Shown here: positions 1-6,916 of the stretch, piece after piece
How positions within the stretch are numbered: the first letter of the stretch is position 1
How the letters are laid out: the number at the start of each line of letters is the position of its first letter
Source: Crocinitomicaceae bacterium
GTDB lineage: Bacteria > Bacteroidota > Bacteroidia > Flavobacteriales > Parvicellaceae
DNA length: 7,313 nt
Direction of reading: 5' to 3'
NCBI GenBank assembly: GCA_002721285.1
Contig: PBJU01000023.1
Location: 39,170-46,482 of the forward strand
Made by a program: the position numbers and the translations under genes
The notes under the pieces: model-generated
What the model saw: the letters and a program-made list of their open reading frames with translations, nothing else
The model's database searches: none
What the model was told of the DNA's origin: nothing

Positions 1-215
1 TAGGTTAAAAATCCTGCACTGTGGCTATATTCAATTACTTCTAAGTCTAGATTATTTAATTTATCCCTTACAATTTTGGGTGTTTCAATATCTGGTTGTC
101 CAATATTCAAATGATAAACAGTAGTCCCTCTACTTTTTGCTGCTTCTGCAAATGGAACTAACTTTCTTATAGGAGATGCTGGCATCGCCATAGATTTTTT
201 AGATAGAATAGGCAT
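1..215 (-). CDS. PLP-dependent class I/II aminotransferase, N-terminal part (runs off the left edge)
   Basis: This is the first 71 codons of a minus-strand gene whose 3' part lies outside the window. I translated it by hand; ATG is at 215-213 and the frame stays open to the edge. The start MPILSKKSM is followed by [17 protein letters not shown] (residues 11-27), then [14 protein letters not shown] (33-46) and EYSHSAG (62-68). In fold-type I aminotransferases of the aspartate aminotransferase group, the NIGQPD strand and the Y-x-x-x-x-G stretch line the substrate and PLP pocket. The catalytic Lys and the PLP-binding Asp and Tyr would lie downstream, so substrate specificity cannot be judged. 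The enzyme would move an amino group between an amino acid and a 2-oxo acid in the cytoplasm. The thioredoxin-fold gene lies 18 bp upstream on the same strand, so co-transcription is likely. Family assignment is confident; the exact substrate is unknown. Confidence 0.87.
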   Translation of the reverse strand, partial: MPILSKKSMAMPASPIRKLVPFAEAAKSRGTTVYHLNIGQPDIETPKIVRDKLNNLDLEVIEYSHSAGFLT

Positions 216-233
216 TTGGTATATACTATAGGT

Positions 234-866
234 TTATAATCTTTTTATGCTGCATCCTGAATTTCTTGTTTCAGGTTTAGCTATTTTTTCTCCTTTACCT
301 AAAGAACTTACGGCATTCTTTAACCAGGTTTCTTTAACATCTTTTTTAGATTTCACATTATCATCAATTGCTCCTTTATAAACTAATTCAAGTTCATTAT
401 TAAACAAAAATACATGAGGAGTTGTGCTAGCTCCAAAAGCATCTGCTAGTAAATGATTTTTATCAATTAAATAAGGAGAGTCGTACATTTTGTTTTTGCT
501 GTGTTGTAGCATGTCTTTAAATGAATCTCCACGATCTCTTTTTGCTTCATTACTATTGATAAGTACCATTCCAATTCTATGAAGTTTGCAAAACTCATAA
601 GTTTCATTATATCTATTTTCCCATCCATCCATGTTGTCATTGCCAATAACAAATGGACAAGTATTACAACTGAAAATAACTAATAGACCATTTTCTTGTT
701 TTAAAGAATTTAAAGAAAATTCTTTGCCAGAAACCTCTTTCATTTTATGACTGGACATCGGGGCTTTAGCTCCAATTTTTAAAGATTCAATTTTAGTTGG
801 TTCATTAGGACCAATAAAAAAAGGAATAAGTATAAATAGTGAAATACTGAATAAATAATTTTTCAT
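234..866 (-). CDS. Exported thioredoxin-fold (TlpA/AhpC-TSA-like) redox protein with CNTC motif
   Basis: This 210-residue protein probably acts in thiol-disulfide chemistry outside the cytoplasmic membrane. Residues 4-19 are strongly hydrophobic after MKN, which suggests a signal peptide or membrane anchor. No lipobox Cys is visible. The thioredoxin fold follows: a lead-in strand (GAKAPM, 32-37), LLVIFSCNTCPFV (61-73) with a C67-N-T-C70 active-site pair, and STTPHVFLF (147-155) carrying the expected cis-Pro150 next to the active site. Asp80-Gly-Trp-Glu and VLINSNEAKRDRGDS (101-115) look like family-conserved stretches. The protein ends in GCSIKRL, so a third Cys (C205) sits near the C-terminus; C93 is a further Cys. 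I recognise this arrangement from many Bacteroidota and other bacterial proteins annotated only as thioredoxin family protein. The redox partner is unknown. No Shine-Dalgarno site precedes the ATG at 866, as is usual in this phylum. The aminotransferase follows after 18 bp. Confidence 0.85.
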   Translation of the reverse strand: MKNYLFSISLFILIPFFIGPNEPTKIESLKIGAKAPMSSHKMKEVSGKEFSLNSLKQENGLLVIFSCNTCPFVIGNDNMDGWENRYNETYEFCKLHRIGMVLINSNEAKRDRGDSFKDMLQHSKNKMYDSPYLIDKNHLLADAFGASTTPHVFLFNNELELVYKGAIDDNVKSKKDVKETWLKNAVSSLGKGEKIAKPETRNSGCSIKRL

Positions 867-1069
867 AATTAAATTTTGAGCTAATTTAAATTTTTAGATT
901 TAATCAACAAATTCTGTTACGATATTATCCTTAAAACTTCTTATTGATTGTTTTATAATGGAATAACTAAGAGGAATAAAAATAATTTTTTAAAAAATTA
1001 ACAAATGTTAATTTAATCTATAATTGATAATAATAAATTTATAATTATTTAATTTTTGATTTAACATAA
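867..1069. promoter_or_regulatory. Divergent intergenic region between the thioredoxin-fold gene and the Crp/Fnr gene
   Basis: This 203-bp stretch is very AT-rich, has no convincing reading frame and must carry promoters for both flanking genes. The only notable element is the perfect palindrome at 998-1011, annotated separately. I looked for the Bacteroidota primary-sigma motifs (TTTG about 20 bp before TAnnTTTG). For the plus-strand gene, AATTTTTG at 1051-1058 matches five of six fixed bases, but no good upstream TTTG sits at the right distance. For the minus-strand gene no acceptable pair was found. The promoter role is inferred from the divergent gene layout, not from a motif. Confidence 0.45.
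998..1011. promoter_or_regulatory. Candidate Crp/Fnr-family operator (FNR-like palindrome)
   Basis: TTAACAAATGTTAA reads as two perfect 5-bp half-sites, TTAAC and GTTAA, separated by four bases; the symmetry extends one pair into the spacer. This is the 5-4-5 architecture of the FNR box (TTGAT-N4-ATCAA). Its centre is about 65 bp upstream of the start codon of a Crp/Fnr-family regulator, a plausible place for autoregulation or for control of the divergent gene. In sequence this rich in A and T, a palindrome of this size can arise by chance, so the assignment is tentative. Confidence 0.3.
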
Positions 1070-1654
1070 ATGCATCAATTAATAGATTATATATCAAAAA
1101 GAACTCATTTTAGCTTAGCAGCAAAAGATTATACTCGATCTATTTCAAAGTTAAAAAGTTTTAAGAAAGGGGATGTCTTAATAAAGGATGGACAAAATGT
1201 TGAAAAGACTTTCTTTGTAGTTGGGGGTTGTTTAAGAGCATATGTTTTTGATAATAATGGAAAAGAACATACTCTTCAATTTGCTGTAAAAGATCATTGG
1301 ATCAGTGATTATATTGCTATTTTTAATAATGAAAAATCAAATCAGGTTATTGAATGTGTTTCTGATAGTTCAGTTATAGAATTATCATTAAATGACGGCA
1401 TTGATAATATTTGTTCTCGATTTCCTGAAATAGAAAGTCTTCATAGAAAAAACTTAGAACGCCACATTGTAAGTTTACAAAAACGATTACTAAATCAATT
1501 ACAATTAAGCTCAACTGAAAGGTATGATTTATTTCAAAGTCAATATCCAGAAATTGATAAGTATGCCCTTAATTATCATATTGCTTCTTACCTTGGAATA
1601 ACACAGCAAAGTTTAAGTAGAATTAGAGCTGAAAAAGTGAAAAAACAAAATTGA
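1070..1654 (+). CDS. Crp/Fnr family transcriptional regulator
   Basis: This 194-residue protein has the two-domain layout of Crp/Fnr regulators. A cyclic-nucleotide-binding-type beta-roll spans about residues 25-108, with FKKGDVLIKDGQ (31-42) and FVVGGCLRAYVFDNNGKEHTLQFA (49-72 region). A dimerisation helix covers roughly 111-145. The C-terminal DNA-binding part contains ERYDLFQSQYPE (150-161) and the helix-turn-helix HIASYLGITQQSLSRIR (170-186). The phosphate-binding cassette that contacts cAMP in E. coli CRP is not recognisable, and the cysteines (54, 96, 115) do not form the FNR iron-sulfur pattern, so the signal is unknown. Bacteroidota genomes carry many short regulators of this type. 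The gene converges on the beta-oxidation cluster and diverges from the thioredoxin-fold gene; neither position proves a target. The ATG at 1070 gives a normal N-terminus for the family. Confidence 0.9.
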   Translation: MHQLIDYISKRTHFSLAAKDYTRSISKLKSFKKGDVLIKDGQNVEKTFFVVGGCLRAYVFDNNGKEHTLQFAVKDHWISDYIAIFNNEKSNQVIECVSDSSVIELSLNDGIDNICSRFPEIESLHRKNLERHIVSLQKRLLNQLQLSSTERYDLFQSQYPEIDKYALNYHIASYLGITQQSLSRIRAEKVKKQN

Positions 1655-1670
1655 ATCTTATATCAATAAA

Positions 1671-3809
1671 TTATAATTGAGTGTTAAATTTACTCCCATT
1701 CTTAGCCATTTCTAATAATAGTGGTCTAGGATTAAATTTAGGTCCATAAATGGTTGAGTAATGATTTAATTGATCTACTACCTTGTCAATTCCTAAAAAA
1801 TTCATGTAACTAAATGGTCCTCCGGACCAAGGCAAAAACCCAATTCCAAAAACCCCTCCAATATCCCCATCTTGTACATTTTCAATTATTTTATCTTCTA
1901 AACACCATACAGCTTCATTAAGTAATAAAAGTATAGCGCGGTCAGTTATTTCTTTTTCTGCTAAAACTTTTGGCTTTGGTGAACTAAAGTGTTGATATAC
2001 TTGATTATTAGTTTGATCTTTTTTTAGCTTTCCTTTTTTCATTTTATAGTTATAAAATCCTTTTTTAGATTTTCTTCCCATTAGTCCTGCTTCCAACATT
2101 TTTGGCATGGAATAGTTTATTTTAAATCCATCTCTTTCTTTTACTAAATCAGCCATGTTACCACTCATTACATGTACCCCAATATCAATTCCTACTTCAT
2201 CTAAAAGTGCAATTGGACCAATTGGCATTCCAAGTTTGGTAAGAGCTTTGTCAATAGCTTCAATTCTAACTCCTTCTTCAATCATTAATAGGGATTCTAC
2301 CAAATATGGACATAGAATTCTGTTTACATAAAACCCTGGCATATCATTTACTACAATACATGTTTTTCCTTGTTTTCTACCTATTTCATAACAAGTTGCT
2401 AAAGTTTGATTAGATGTTTTATCAGTTTTTATAATCTCAAGTAACGGCATTTTATTTACTGGGGAGAAATAATGCATTCCAACTATATTTTCCGGTTTTT
2501 TAGCAGCTTTAGCCATCTCCGTTAGTGGGAGAGAGGAGGTGTTGGATGCAAAAATGAAATCTTCATGACATATTTTTTCAAGTTCATTAATTACTTTCTT
2601 TTTTACTTCCATATTTTCTACAATAGCTTCAATTACGACATCTGTTGAATCAAAACCATTATAGTTGGTTTGTCCAATTGCTTTTTGAGCTATGTTTTTA
2701 GCACTAGATAAATGAATTTGTTTTCTATTAATTTTCTTTTTTAAGTTTTTCCAAATATTGACTCTTGCAATCGAAAGCATTTCTTCATTTAAGTCTTTTA
2801 GAATAACATTAATCCCATTATTTATAGATACTTCTGTAATTCCGCCTCCCATAAATCCTGCACCTATAACTGCAATTTTATTGGTGTCTTTAGTCTTTTC
2901 AGAGTATGGGTTTTTCTTTTTGTTAGTGGTGATAAAAAATAAGTTTCTTAAAGCTTTAGAAACATCAGATAGGATTAATTTTTCAAATAAAATTACTTCT
3001 GCTTCAAAACCAGCTTTATTACCTTTTTTCATACCAGTTTTCACACATTTAATGATATCCATGGGAGCTGGATAATTTCCCTTTGTTAGTCGGGATATTT
3101 TTTTCTCAGCTTGACTGAAAACTATATTTCTTCCTATCAAAGTATGGTCTAGAATTTTGTTAATTAAAGATTTTTTAATTTTTTTTCTTTTGAATTTATT
3201 AGCATTAATAATTTCTATCATATTAATTGCTGCTCTATGTAATTTACTTTTATCAACTACTTCGTCAACTAGGCCTATTTTTTTTGCTGAGTAAGCAAAA
3301 ACATTTTTACCAGTAAGCATAATATCCAAGGACTTGGTCAAACCTACTAGTTTTGGCAATCTTTGTGTTCCTCCAGCACCTGGTAATAGCCCTATTTTCA
3401 CCTCTGGAAGAGCTATTTTTGTTTTAGAATCATTAGAGCATATTCTAGCATTACATGAAAGAGATATTTCAGTCCCTAACCCATAACAAGTTCCATGAAT
3501 TGCAGAAACAATTGGTTTTTTTGAATTTTCTATTTTTTCTAATAGTTGGTGGCCTCTTCTGCTTATAGGTTGAAAATCGCCTGCTTTTTCTCCAACAAAC
3601 GATTTAATATCTGCTCCAGCAATGAAATCCTTTTTTGCACTGATTAAAATTGCTCCTTTTATATTATTGTTTTTATTTATTTCATCAAAAACATCTTCAA
3701 AGTCATTAATTAATGATGGGTATACAATATTTACTTTGTCTTTTACAGAGTCAATCCAAATGGTTGCAATTCCATTATCAATTTCTAATCTAAAAAAATC
3801 ATTTTTCAT
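1671..3809 (-). CDS. fadJ: FadJ-type bifunctional enoyl-CoA hydratase / 3-hydroxyacyl-CoA dehydrogenase
   Basis: This 712-residue multifunctional enzyme catalyses steps two and three of beta-oxidation: hydration of trans-2-enoyl-CoA, then NAD-dependent oxidation of L-3-hydroxyacyl-CoA. E. coli FadJ is 714 residues. The crotonase domain (about 1-190) carries FIAGADIK (62-69), Glu114 and Glu136, which match the two catalytic glutamates of FadB (119 and 139), and GLLPGAGGTQRLP (140-152). Residue 111 is Leu where the family has Gly (see findings). The NAD-binding domain starts at about 311 with the Rossmann loop GAGFMG (316-321). Next come SNTSSL (422-427), His446 in HYFSPV paired with Glu458 as the dehydrogenase dyad, and NDMPGFYVNR (488-497). 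The C-terminal part ends with GIGFLPWSGGPFSYMN (655-670). Its ATG overlaps the thiolase stop by one base (TAATG), so translation is probably coupled. The two proteins likely assemble into a trifunctional complex in the cytoplasm. FadB and FadJ are similar; fadJ is chosen from length and the FadI-like partner. Confidence 0.9.
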   Translation of the reverse strand: MKNDFFRLEIDNGIATIWIDSVKDKVNIVYPSLINDFEDVFDEINKNNNIKGAILISAKKDFIAGADIKSFVGEKAGDFQPISRRGHQLLEKIENSKKPIVSAIHGTCYGLGTEISLSCNARICSNDSKTKIALPEVKIGLLPGAGGTQRLPKLVGLTKSLDIMLTGKNVFAYSAKKIGLVDEVVDKSKLHRAAINMIEIINANKFKRKKIKKSLINKILDHTLIGRNIVFSQAEKKISRLTKGNYPAPMDIIKCVKTGMKKGNKAGFEAEVILFEKLILSDVSKALRNLFFITTNKKKNPYSEKTKDTNKIAVIGAGFMGGGITEVSINNGINVILKDLNEEMLSIARVNIWKNLKKKINRKQIHLSSAKNIAQKAIGQTNYNGFDSTDVVIEAIVENMEVKKKVINELEKICHEDFIFASNTSSLPLTEMAKAAKKPENIVGMHYFSPVNKMPLLEIIKTDKTSNQTLATCYEIGRKQGKTCIVVNDMPGFYVNRILCPYLVESLLMIEEGVRIEAIDKALTKLGMPIGPIALLDEVGIDIGVHVMSGNMADLVKERDGFKINYSMPKMLEAGLMGRKSKKGFYNYKMKKGKLKKDQTNNQVYQHFSSPKPKVLAEKEITDRAILLLLNEAVWCLEDKIIENVQDGDIGGVFGIGFLPWSGGPFSYMNFLGIDKVVDQLNHYSTIYGPKFNPRPLLLEMAKNGSKFNTQL

Positions 3810-5095
3810 TATGCTTCATATTTTTTGATGATCATTGCATGTCCATGTGCACCTGCAGCACAAGCTGACAGTAATGCATATTTCCCTCCCTCTTCAATTA
3901 GTCTGTTAGCTGAAGTAGTTAATAATCTTGCCCCAGTAGCCCCAAATGGATGACCTAGAGAAAGAGATCCTCCCCAGCAATTTAATTTGTTCATATCAAT
4001 TTCTCCTACAGCTTTATCTTTATTTAATCTTTCTTTACAGAACTTCTCATCATTTAAACAGTGAACATTGGTGAGTACTTGCCCTGCAAAAGCTTCATGG
4101 ATTTCAAAAACATCTATTTCCTTTAAACTCAATCCTGTTTTTTCTAGAACTTTACTCATTGCAAATGCAGGACCTAATAAAAGCTCATCTTCAAGTCTTT
4201 GACCAGTAAAACAATAATCTATTATTTCTGCTTTAGGTTTAAGATTTAATTTTTTTGCCATTGATTCAGTCATTAAAAGACAAGCAGCTCCACCATCTGT
4301 TAAAAAAGAGGAATTGGCAGCTGTTAGAGTGCCATGTTTTTTATCAAACGCTGGCTTTAGTTTTGCTAGTTTTTGAAGTTTAGATCCACTTCTTATACCG
4401 TTATCCTTACTTATGATTTTGAATTTTGGATCTAATTGCACTTGAACTACTTCATTTTGGTGGAAGCCATCTTCCCATGCCTTTTCAGCATTATCATGGG
4501 ATCTAATGGCAAATAAATCTTGATCTTTCCTGCTAATATTATGTTTTGCCACCATTATATCACAATCTTCTCCCATAGTTTTTTTAGTGGAAAATTCTGA
4601 TATATCTGGAATTTCAGGTAAAAAATCTTTAGGCCTAAAACTAAGAACAAATCTAATCATGTCTGAAGTTGATTTTAACTTTTTACCTTTCATTAACTTA
4701 GTTCGCATGTGCTTTTTATAACCAATTGGTGTTTCTGATGCACTATCTGCGCCACCAGCTATAACAATATTTGATTGTCCAGTGGCTATTTCAGATATTG
4801 CAGTTGCAATTGCTCTATTTGCTGAAATACAAGCTTGACTAACCGTATGACATGGCGTACTATAGGGAATACCAGCACCCAAAGCTGCTTCTCTAGCAAG
4901 ATTACTAGTTTTTAAAGTGGAAATTACACAGCCCATCACCACGCTATCTACCAAATTTGGATCCATTCCGGTTTTGGATAGTAAACCTTTAATTGCAAGC
5001 TGCGCAAGCTCATAGGTCATGGTGTTAAGATAATCTGTCTCAGATTTTAAAAAGGGAGTTCTACATCCGTCTATAAGTACTATTTTATCTTTCAT
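3809..5095 (-). CDS. fadI: FadI-type acetyl-CoA C-acyltransferase (3-ketoacyl-CoA thiolase)
   Basis: This 428-residue thiolase performs the last step of beta-oxidation, cleaving 3-ketoacyl-CoA with CoA to give acetyl-CoA and a shortened acyl-CoA. The nucleophile is Cys89 in SQACISANRAI (86-96). The other active-site groups are His333 in EIHEAFAGQ (331-339), His382 in GHPFGATGAR (381-390) and Cys412 in SACAAGAHGHA (410-420). Length and several internal stretches match E. coli FadI rather than the shorter FadA: AGGADSASETPIG (113-125), DFLPEIPDISEFST (157-170), GIRSGSKL (233-240) and KLKPAFDKKHGTLTAANS (245-262). The human mitochondrial trifunctional protein beta subunit is a related type. The gene is the middle member of the fad cluster: 57 bp separate it from the dehydrogenase gene upstream, and its stop shares one base with the fadJ start. 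It is expected to be the beta subunit of a complex with FadJ. Confidence 0.9.
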   Translation of the reverse strand: MKDKIVLIDGCRTPFLKSETDYLNTMTYELAQLAIKGLLSKTGMDPNLVDSVVMGCVISTLKTSNLAREAALGAGIPYSTPCHTVSQACISANRAIATAISEIATGQSNIVIAGGADSASETPIGYKKHMRTKLMKGKKLKSTSDMIRFVLSFRPKDFLPEIPDISEFSTKKTMGEDCDIMVAKHNISRKDQDLFAIRSHDNAEKAWEDGFHQNEVVQVQLDPKFKIISKDNGIRSGSKLQKLAKLKPAFDKKHGTLTAANSSFLTDGGAACLLMTESMAKKLNLKPKAEIIDYCFTGQRLEDELLLGPAFAMSKVLEKTGLSLKEIDVFEIHEAFAGQVLTNVHCLNDEKFCKERLNKDKAVGEIDMNKLNCWGGSLSLGHPFGATGARLLTTSANRLIEEGGKYALLSACAAGAHGHAMIIKKYEA

Positions 5096-5152
5096 AAATT
5101 ATGAATTAATAATGTGACAATATAAGGTTTTGAATAATTTTACAAGCTTATA

Positions 5153-6916
5153 TTACCAAGGATAATCTTTTTTTTCAATGATATACTTTGCTAGGCTTCT
5201 TCTAATTTTAGTTGGGTTTAAAATTGGTTGAGGTGTTAATAATCGAATATATAATCTTAATAGCTTATTTTTTGTATCTGGTAAACTATCGACAATTGTA
5301 TTAGCACAATGCACAATTTTTAAGTTAGCTTCATAAAGTTGGAGTCTTTTCAGATTTTCTTTATGCTCCAAATCTATTGAATTTCCTTTTTGTAACTTTA
5401 TTTTTTCAACCCTTAAAAAGACAGATTCTGCAACATATGTTTCTCCCATAATGTCTGACAAGTTCATAATTATTTCTTGCTCATGTTCTAAATCTAGTCC
5501 AAATGAATCGGCAGCATATTTTGAAAGTAAAAGAAAAAGGTATTTGTAATTTTGAATTACGTTTTCAGCAGTTAATTTTCCAATTTTGAAATACCTCTTA
5601 ATAAGTGCAGTAGGTATTTTTTTTCCTGCAGATTTTAGATTTAACTCTTTTGTTTGAAAGCCTCTTTTTATTAATTCACCAAATGCTAACATTCTGTTAA
5701 TTTCATTGGTTCCTTCATAAATTCTTGTAATCCTAGCATCTCTATATCCCATTTCCACACCTGCTTCAGTACTATATCCCATTCCGCCATATATTTGTAA
5801 AGCTTCATCTACACAGAAGTCTAGAACTTCAGAGCTGTATACTTTCATTAATGCGCATTCAATAGCAAATTCTCTTAGTGCTTTTAGTTTAATTTCATTT
5901 TCTGGGCATTTTTTTTCTTTTAGTTCAGATTCTTTTTTATCAATATTTCTACCAATTCTATATACTGCTGATTCAGCTGCAAAAATTTTTCTTATCATTT
6001 CCCCCATCTTATGTTGAATGGCAGTAAAATTGCAAATACTTTGATCGAATTGCTTTCTTTCAATGGAGTAATTAACCGCTTTTTTTAAAGCAAATTTAGA
6101 TCCTCCAACTGCACCAGCAGCTAGTTTAATTCTCCCCGAGTTAAGTATGTTAAGCGCAATTTTAAAACCACTATCTCTATCTCCTAGAAGGTTTTCCATT
6201 GGAACTGGACAGTCTGTAAAAAAAACTTGTCTAGTAGATGAGCCCTTAATGCCTAATTTTTTTTCTTCTTCTCCAAAAGTTATTCCATCAAAATTTCGTT
6301 CAACTATAAATGCAGATAAGTTTTTATCATCTTCAATTTTGGCAAATACTATGAATATGTCTGCAAAACCAGCATTTGTGATCCACATTTTTTGACCAGT
6401 TATAAGATATTGGTTATTCTTTTTGTCAATTATTGCTTTCGTTTTTCCAGAATTTGCATCAGATCCAGCATTTGGTTCAGTTAATGCGTATGCTGTTTTT
6501 AATACAGCAGTTGCAATTTTAGGTAAGTACTTTTTCTTTTGTTCTTCATTTCCATAATATACTATTGGTAGTGATCCAATTGAAACATGTGCTCCAATAG
6601 TAGTAGCAAAAGAAAATCCTCTTGCCATTGCTTCGGTATATAATAGCCCAGTATTAAAGTCCAAGTCTATTCCCCCGTATTTAGATTCTATTGCAATTCC
6701 ACATAAACCAAGTTCAGCACTTTTATCTAATAACTTAACTATAAAATCAAGATCTTTTGTGGCTTTTGGTTCCTCTGAAAGATGATGTAATTCTTTTTCT
6801 AAAAAATTATGAATCATATCTTTTAGCATAATCTGTTCTTCATTCCAATTTTCAGGTATAAAAACAGCAGATGGGTTTGTTTTATTTATTAAAAAATCTC
6901 CTCCTTTGATATTCAT
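5153..6916 (-). CDS. Acyl-CoA dehydrogenase with C-terminal extension (VLCAD-like)
   Basis: This 587-residue FAD-dependent enzyme oxidises acyl-CoA to trans-2-enoyl-CoA, the first step of beta-oxidation, and normally passes electrons to an electron-transfer flavoprotein. The N-terminal helical domain (about 25-140) is followed by the middle beta domain with YALTEPNAGSDA (143-154) and MWITNAGFAD (177-186). The C-terminal helical domain contains RKQFDQSICNFTAIQHKM (287-304) and QIYGGMGYSTEAG (374-386). YEGTNEI (400-406) carries Glu401, which matches the catalytic base Glu376 of medium-chain dehydrogenase. The catalytic core ends near residue 415; about 170 more residues, mostly helical and rich in Lys and Leu, resemble the extension of mitochondrial VLCAD/ACAD9, which suggests long-chain substrates and perhaps membrane contact. 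I kept the ATG at 6916 because KGGDFLI just after it is familiar from Bacteroidota homologues. It is the first gene of the fad cluster. E. coli FadE is a different, larger type, so no symbol is given. Confidence 0.9.
   Translation of the reverse strand: MNIKGGDFLINKTNPSAVFIPENWNEEQIMLKDMIHNFLEKELHHLSEEPKATKDLDFIVKLLDKSAELGLCGIAIESKYGGIDLDFNTGLLYTEAMARGFSFATTIGAHVSIGSLPIVYYGNEEQKKKYLPKIATAVLKTAYALTEPNAGSDANSGKTKAIIDKKNNQYLITGQKMWITNAGFADIFIVFAKIEDDKNLSAFIVERNFDGITFGEEEKKLGIKGSSTRQVFFTDCPVPMENLLGDRDSGFKIALNILNSGRIKLAAGAVGGSKFALKKAVNYSIERKQFDQSICNFTAIQHKMGEMIRKIFAAESAVYRIGRNIDKKESELKEKKCPENEIKLKALREFAIECALMKVYSSEVLDFCVDEALQIYGGMGYSTEAGVEMGYRDARITRIYEGTNEINRMLAFGELIKRGFQTKELNLKSAGKKIPTALIKRYFKIGKLTAENVIQNYKYLFLLLSKYAADSFGLDLEHEQEIIMNLSDIMGETYVAESVFLRVEKIKLQKGNSIDLEHKENLKRLQLYEANLKIVHCANTIVDSLPDTKNKLLRLYIRLLTPQPILNPTKIRRSLAKYIIEKKDYPW

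Noticed and set aside
467..652. Minus-strand open frame of 61 codons in another frame of the thioredoxin-fold gene
   Set aside because: It overlaps the CNTC-bearing gene on the same strand, and its translation resembles nothing known.
869..889. Inverted repeat TTAAATT / AATTTAA just upstream of the thioredoxin-fold gene
   Set aside because: It consists only of A and T, in a region where such matches are expected by chance; there is no supporting context.
1050..1058. TAATTTTTG ahead of the Crp/Fnr gene as a promoter -7 element
   Set aside because: The spacing between TA and TTTG is one base too long, and no TTTG lies about 20 bp upstream.
1650..1667. Possible bidirectional terminator in the convergent junction (ATTGA / TCAAT)
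   Set aside because: The stem is only five A/T-rich pairs with an eight-base loop and no clear T tract. The 16-bp junction shows no strong hairpin.
2758..3075. Plus-strand open frame of 105 codons inside the fadJ gene
   Set aside because: It lies antisense within a strongly conserved coding region, has low-complexity Ile/Phe/Pro-rich sequence with no recognisable domain, and is best explained as a shadow of fadJ.
3622..3828. Plus-strand open frame of 68 codons over the fadJ start
   Set aside because: Hydrophobic antisense shadow of the fadJ N-terminus; no start signal or family resemblance.
5121..5152. Inverted repeat TATAAG / CTTATA between the dehydrogenase stop and the thiolase gene, considered as a terminator or processing hairpin
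   Set aside because: Only six perfect pairs around a 20-base loop, with no T-run after it on the minus strand. A match of this size is expected by chance in a 57-bp A/T-rich gap.
6147..6395. Plus-strand open frame of 82 codons inside the acyl-CoA dehydrogenase gene
   Set aside because: Antisense to conserved dehydrogenase motifs, with no recognisable domain.
6893..6907. AAAGGAGGAG on the minus strand, resembling a strong Shine-Dalgarno site for an internal start in the dehydrogenase gene
   Set aside because: It encodes the KGG of the KGGDFLI stretch familiar from Bacteroidota homologues, and no good start codon follows at the right spacing.
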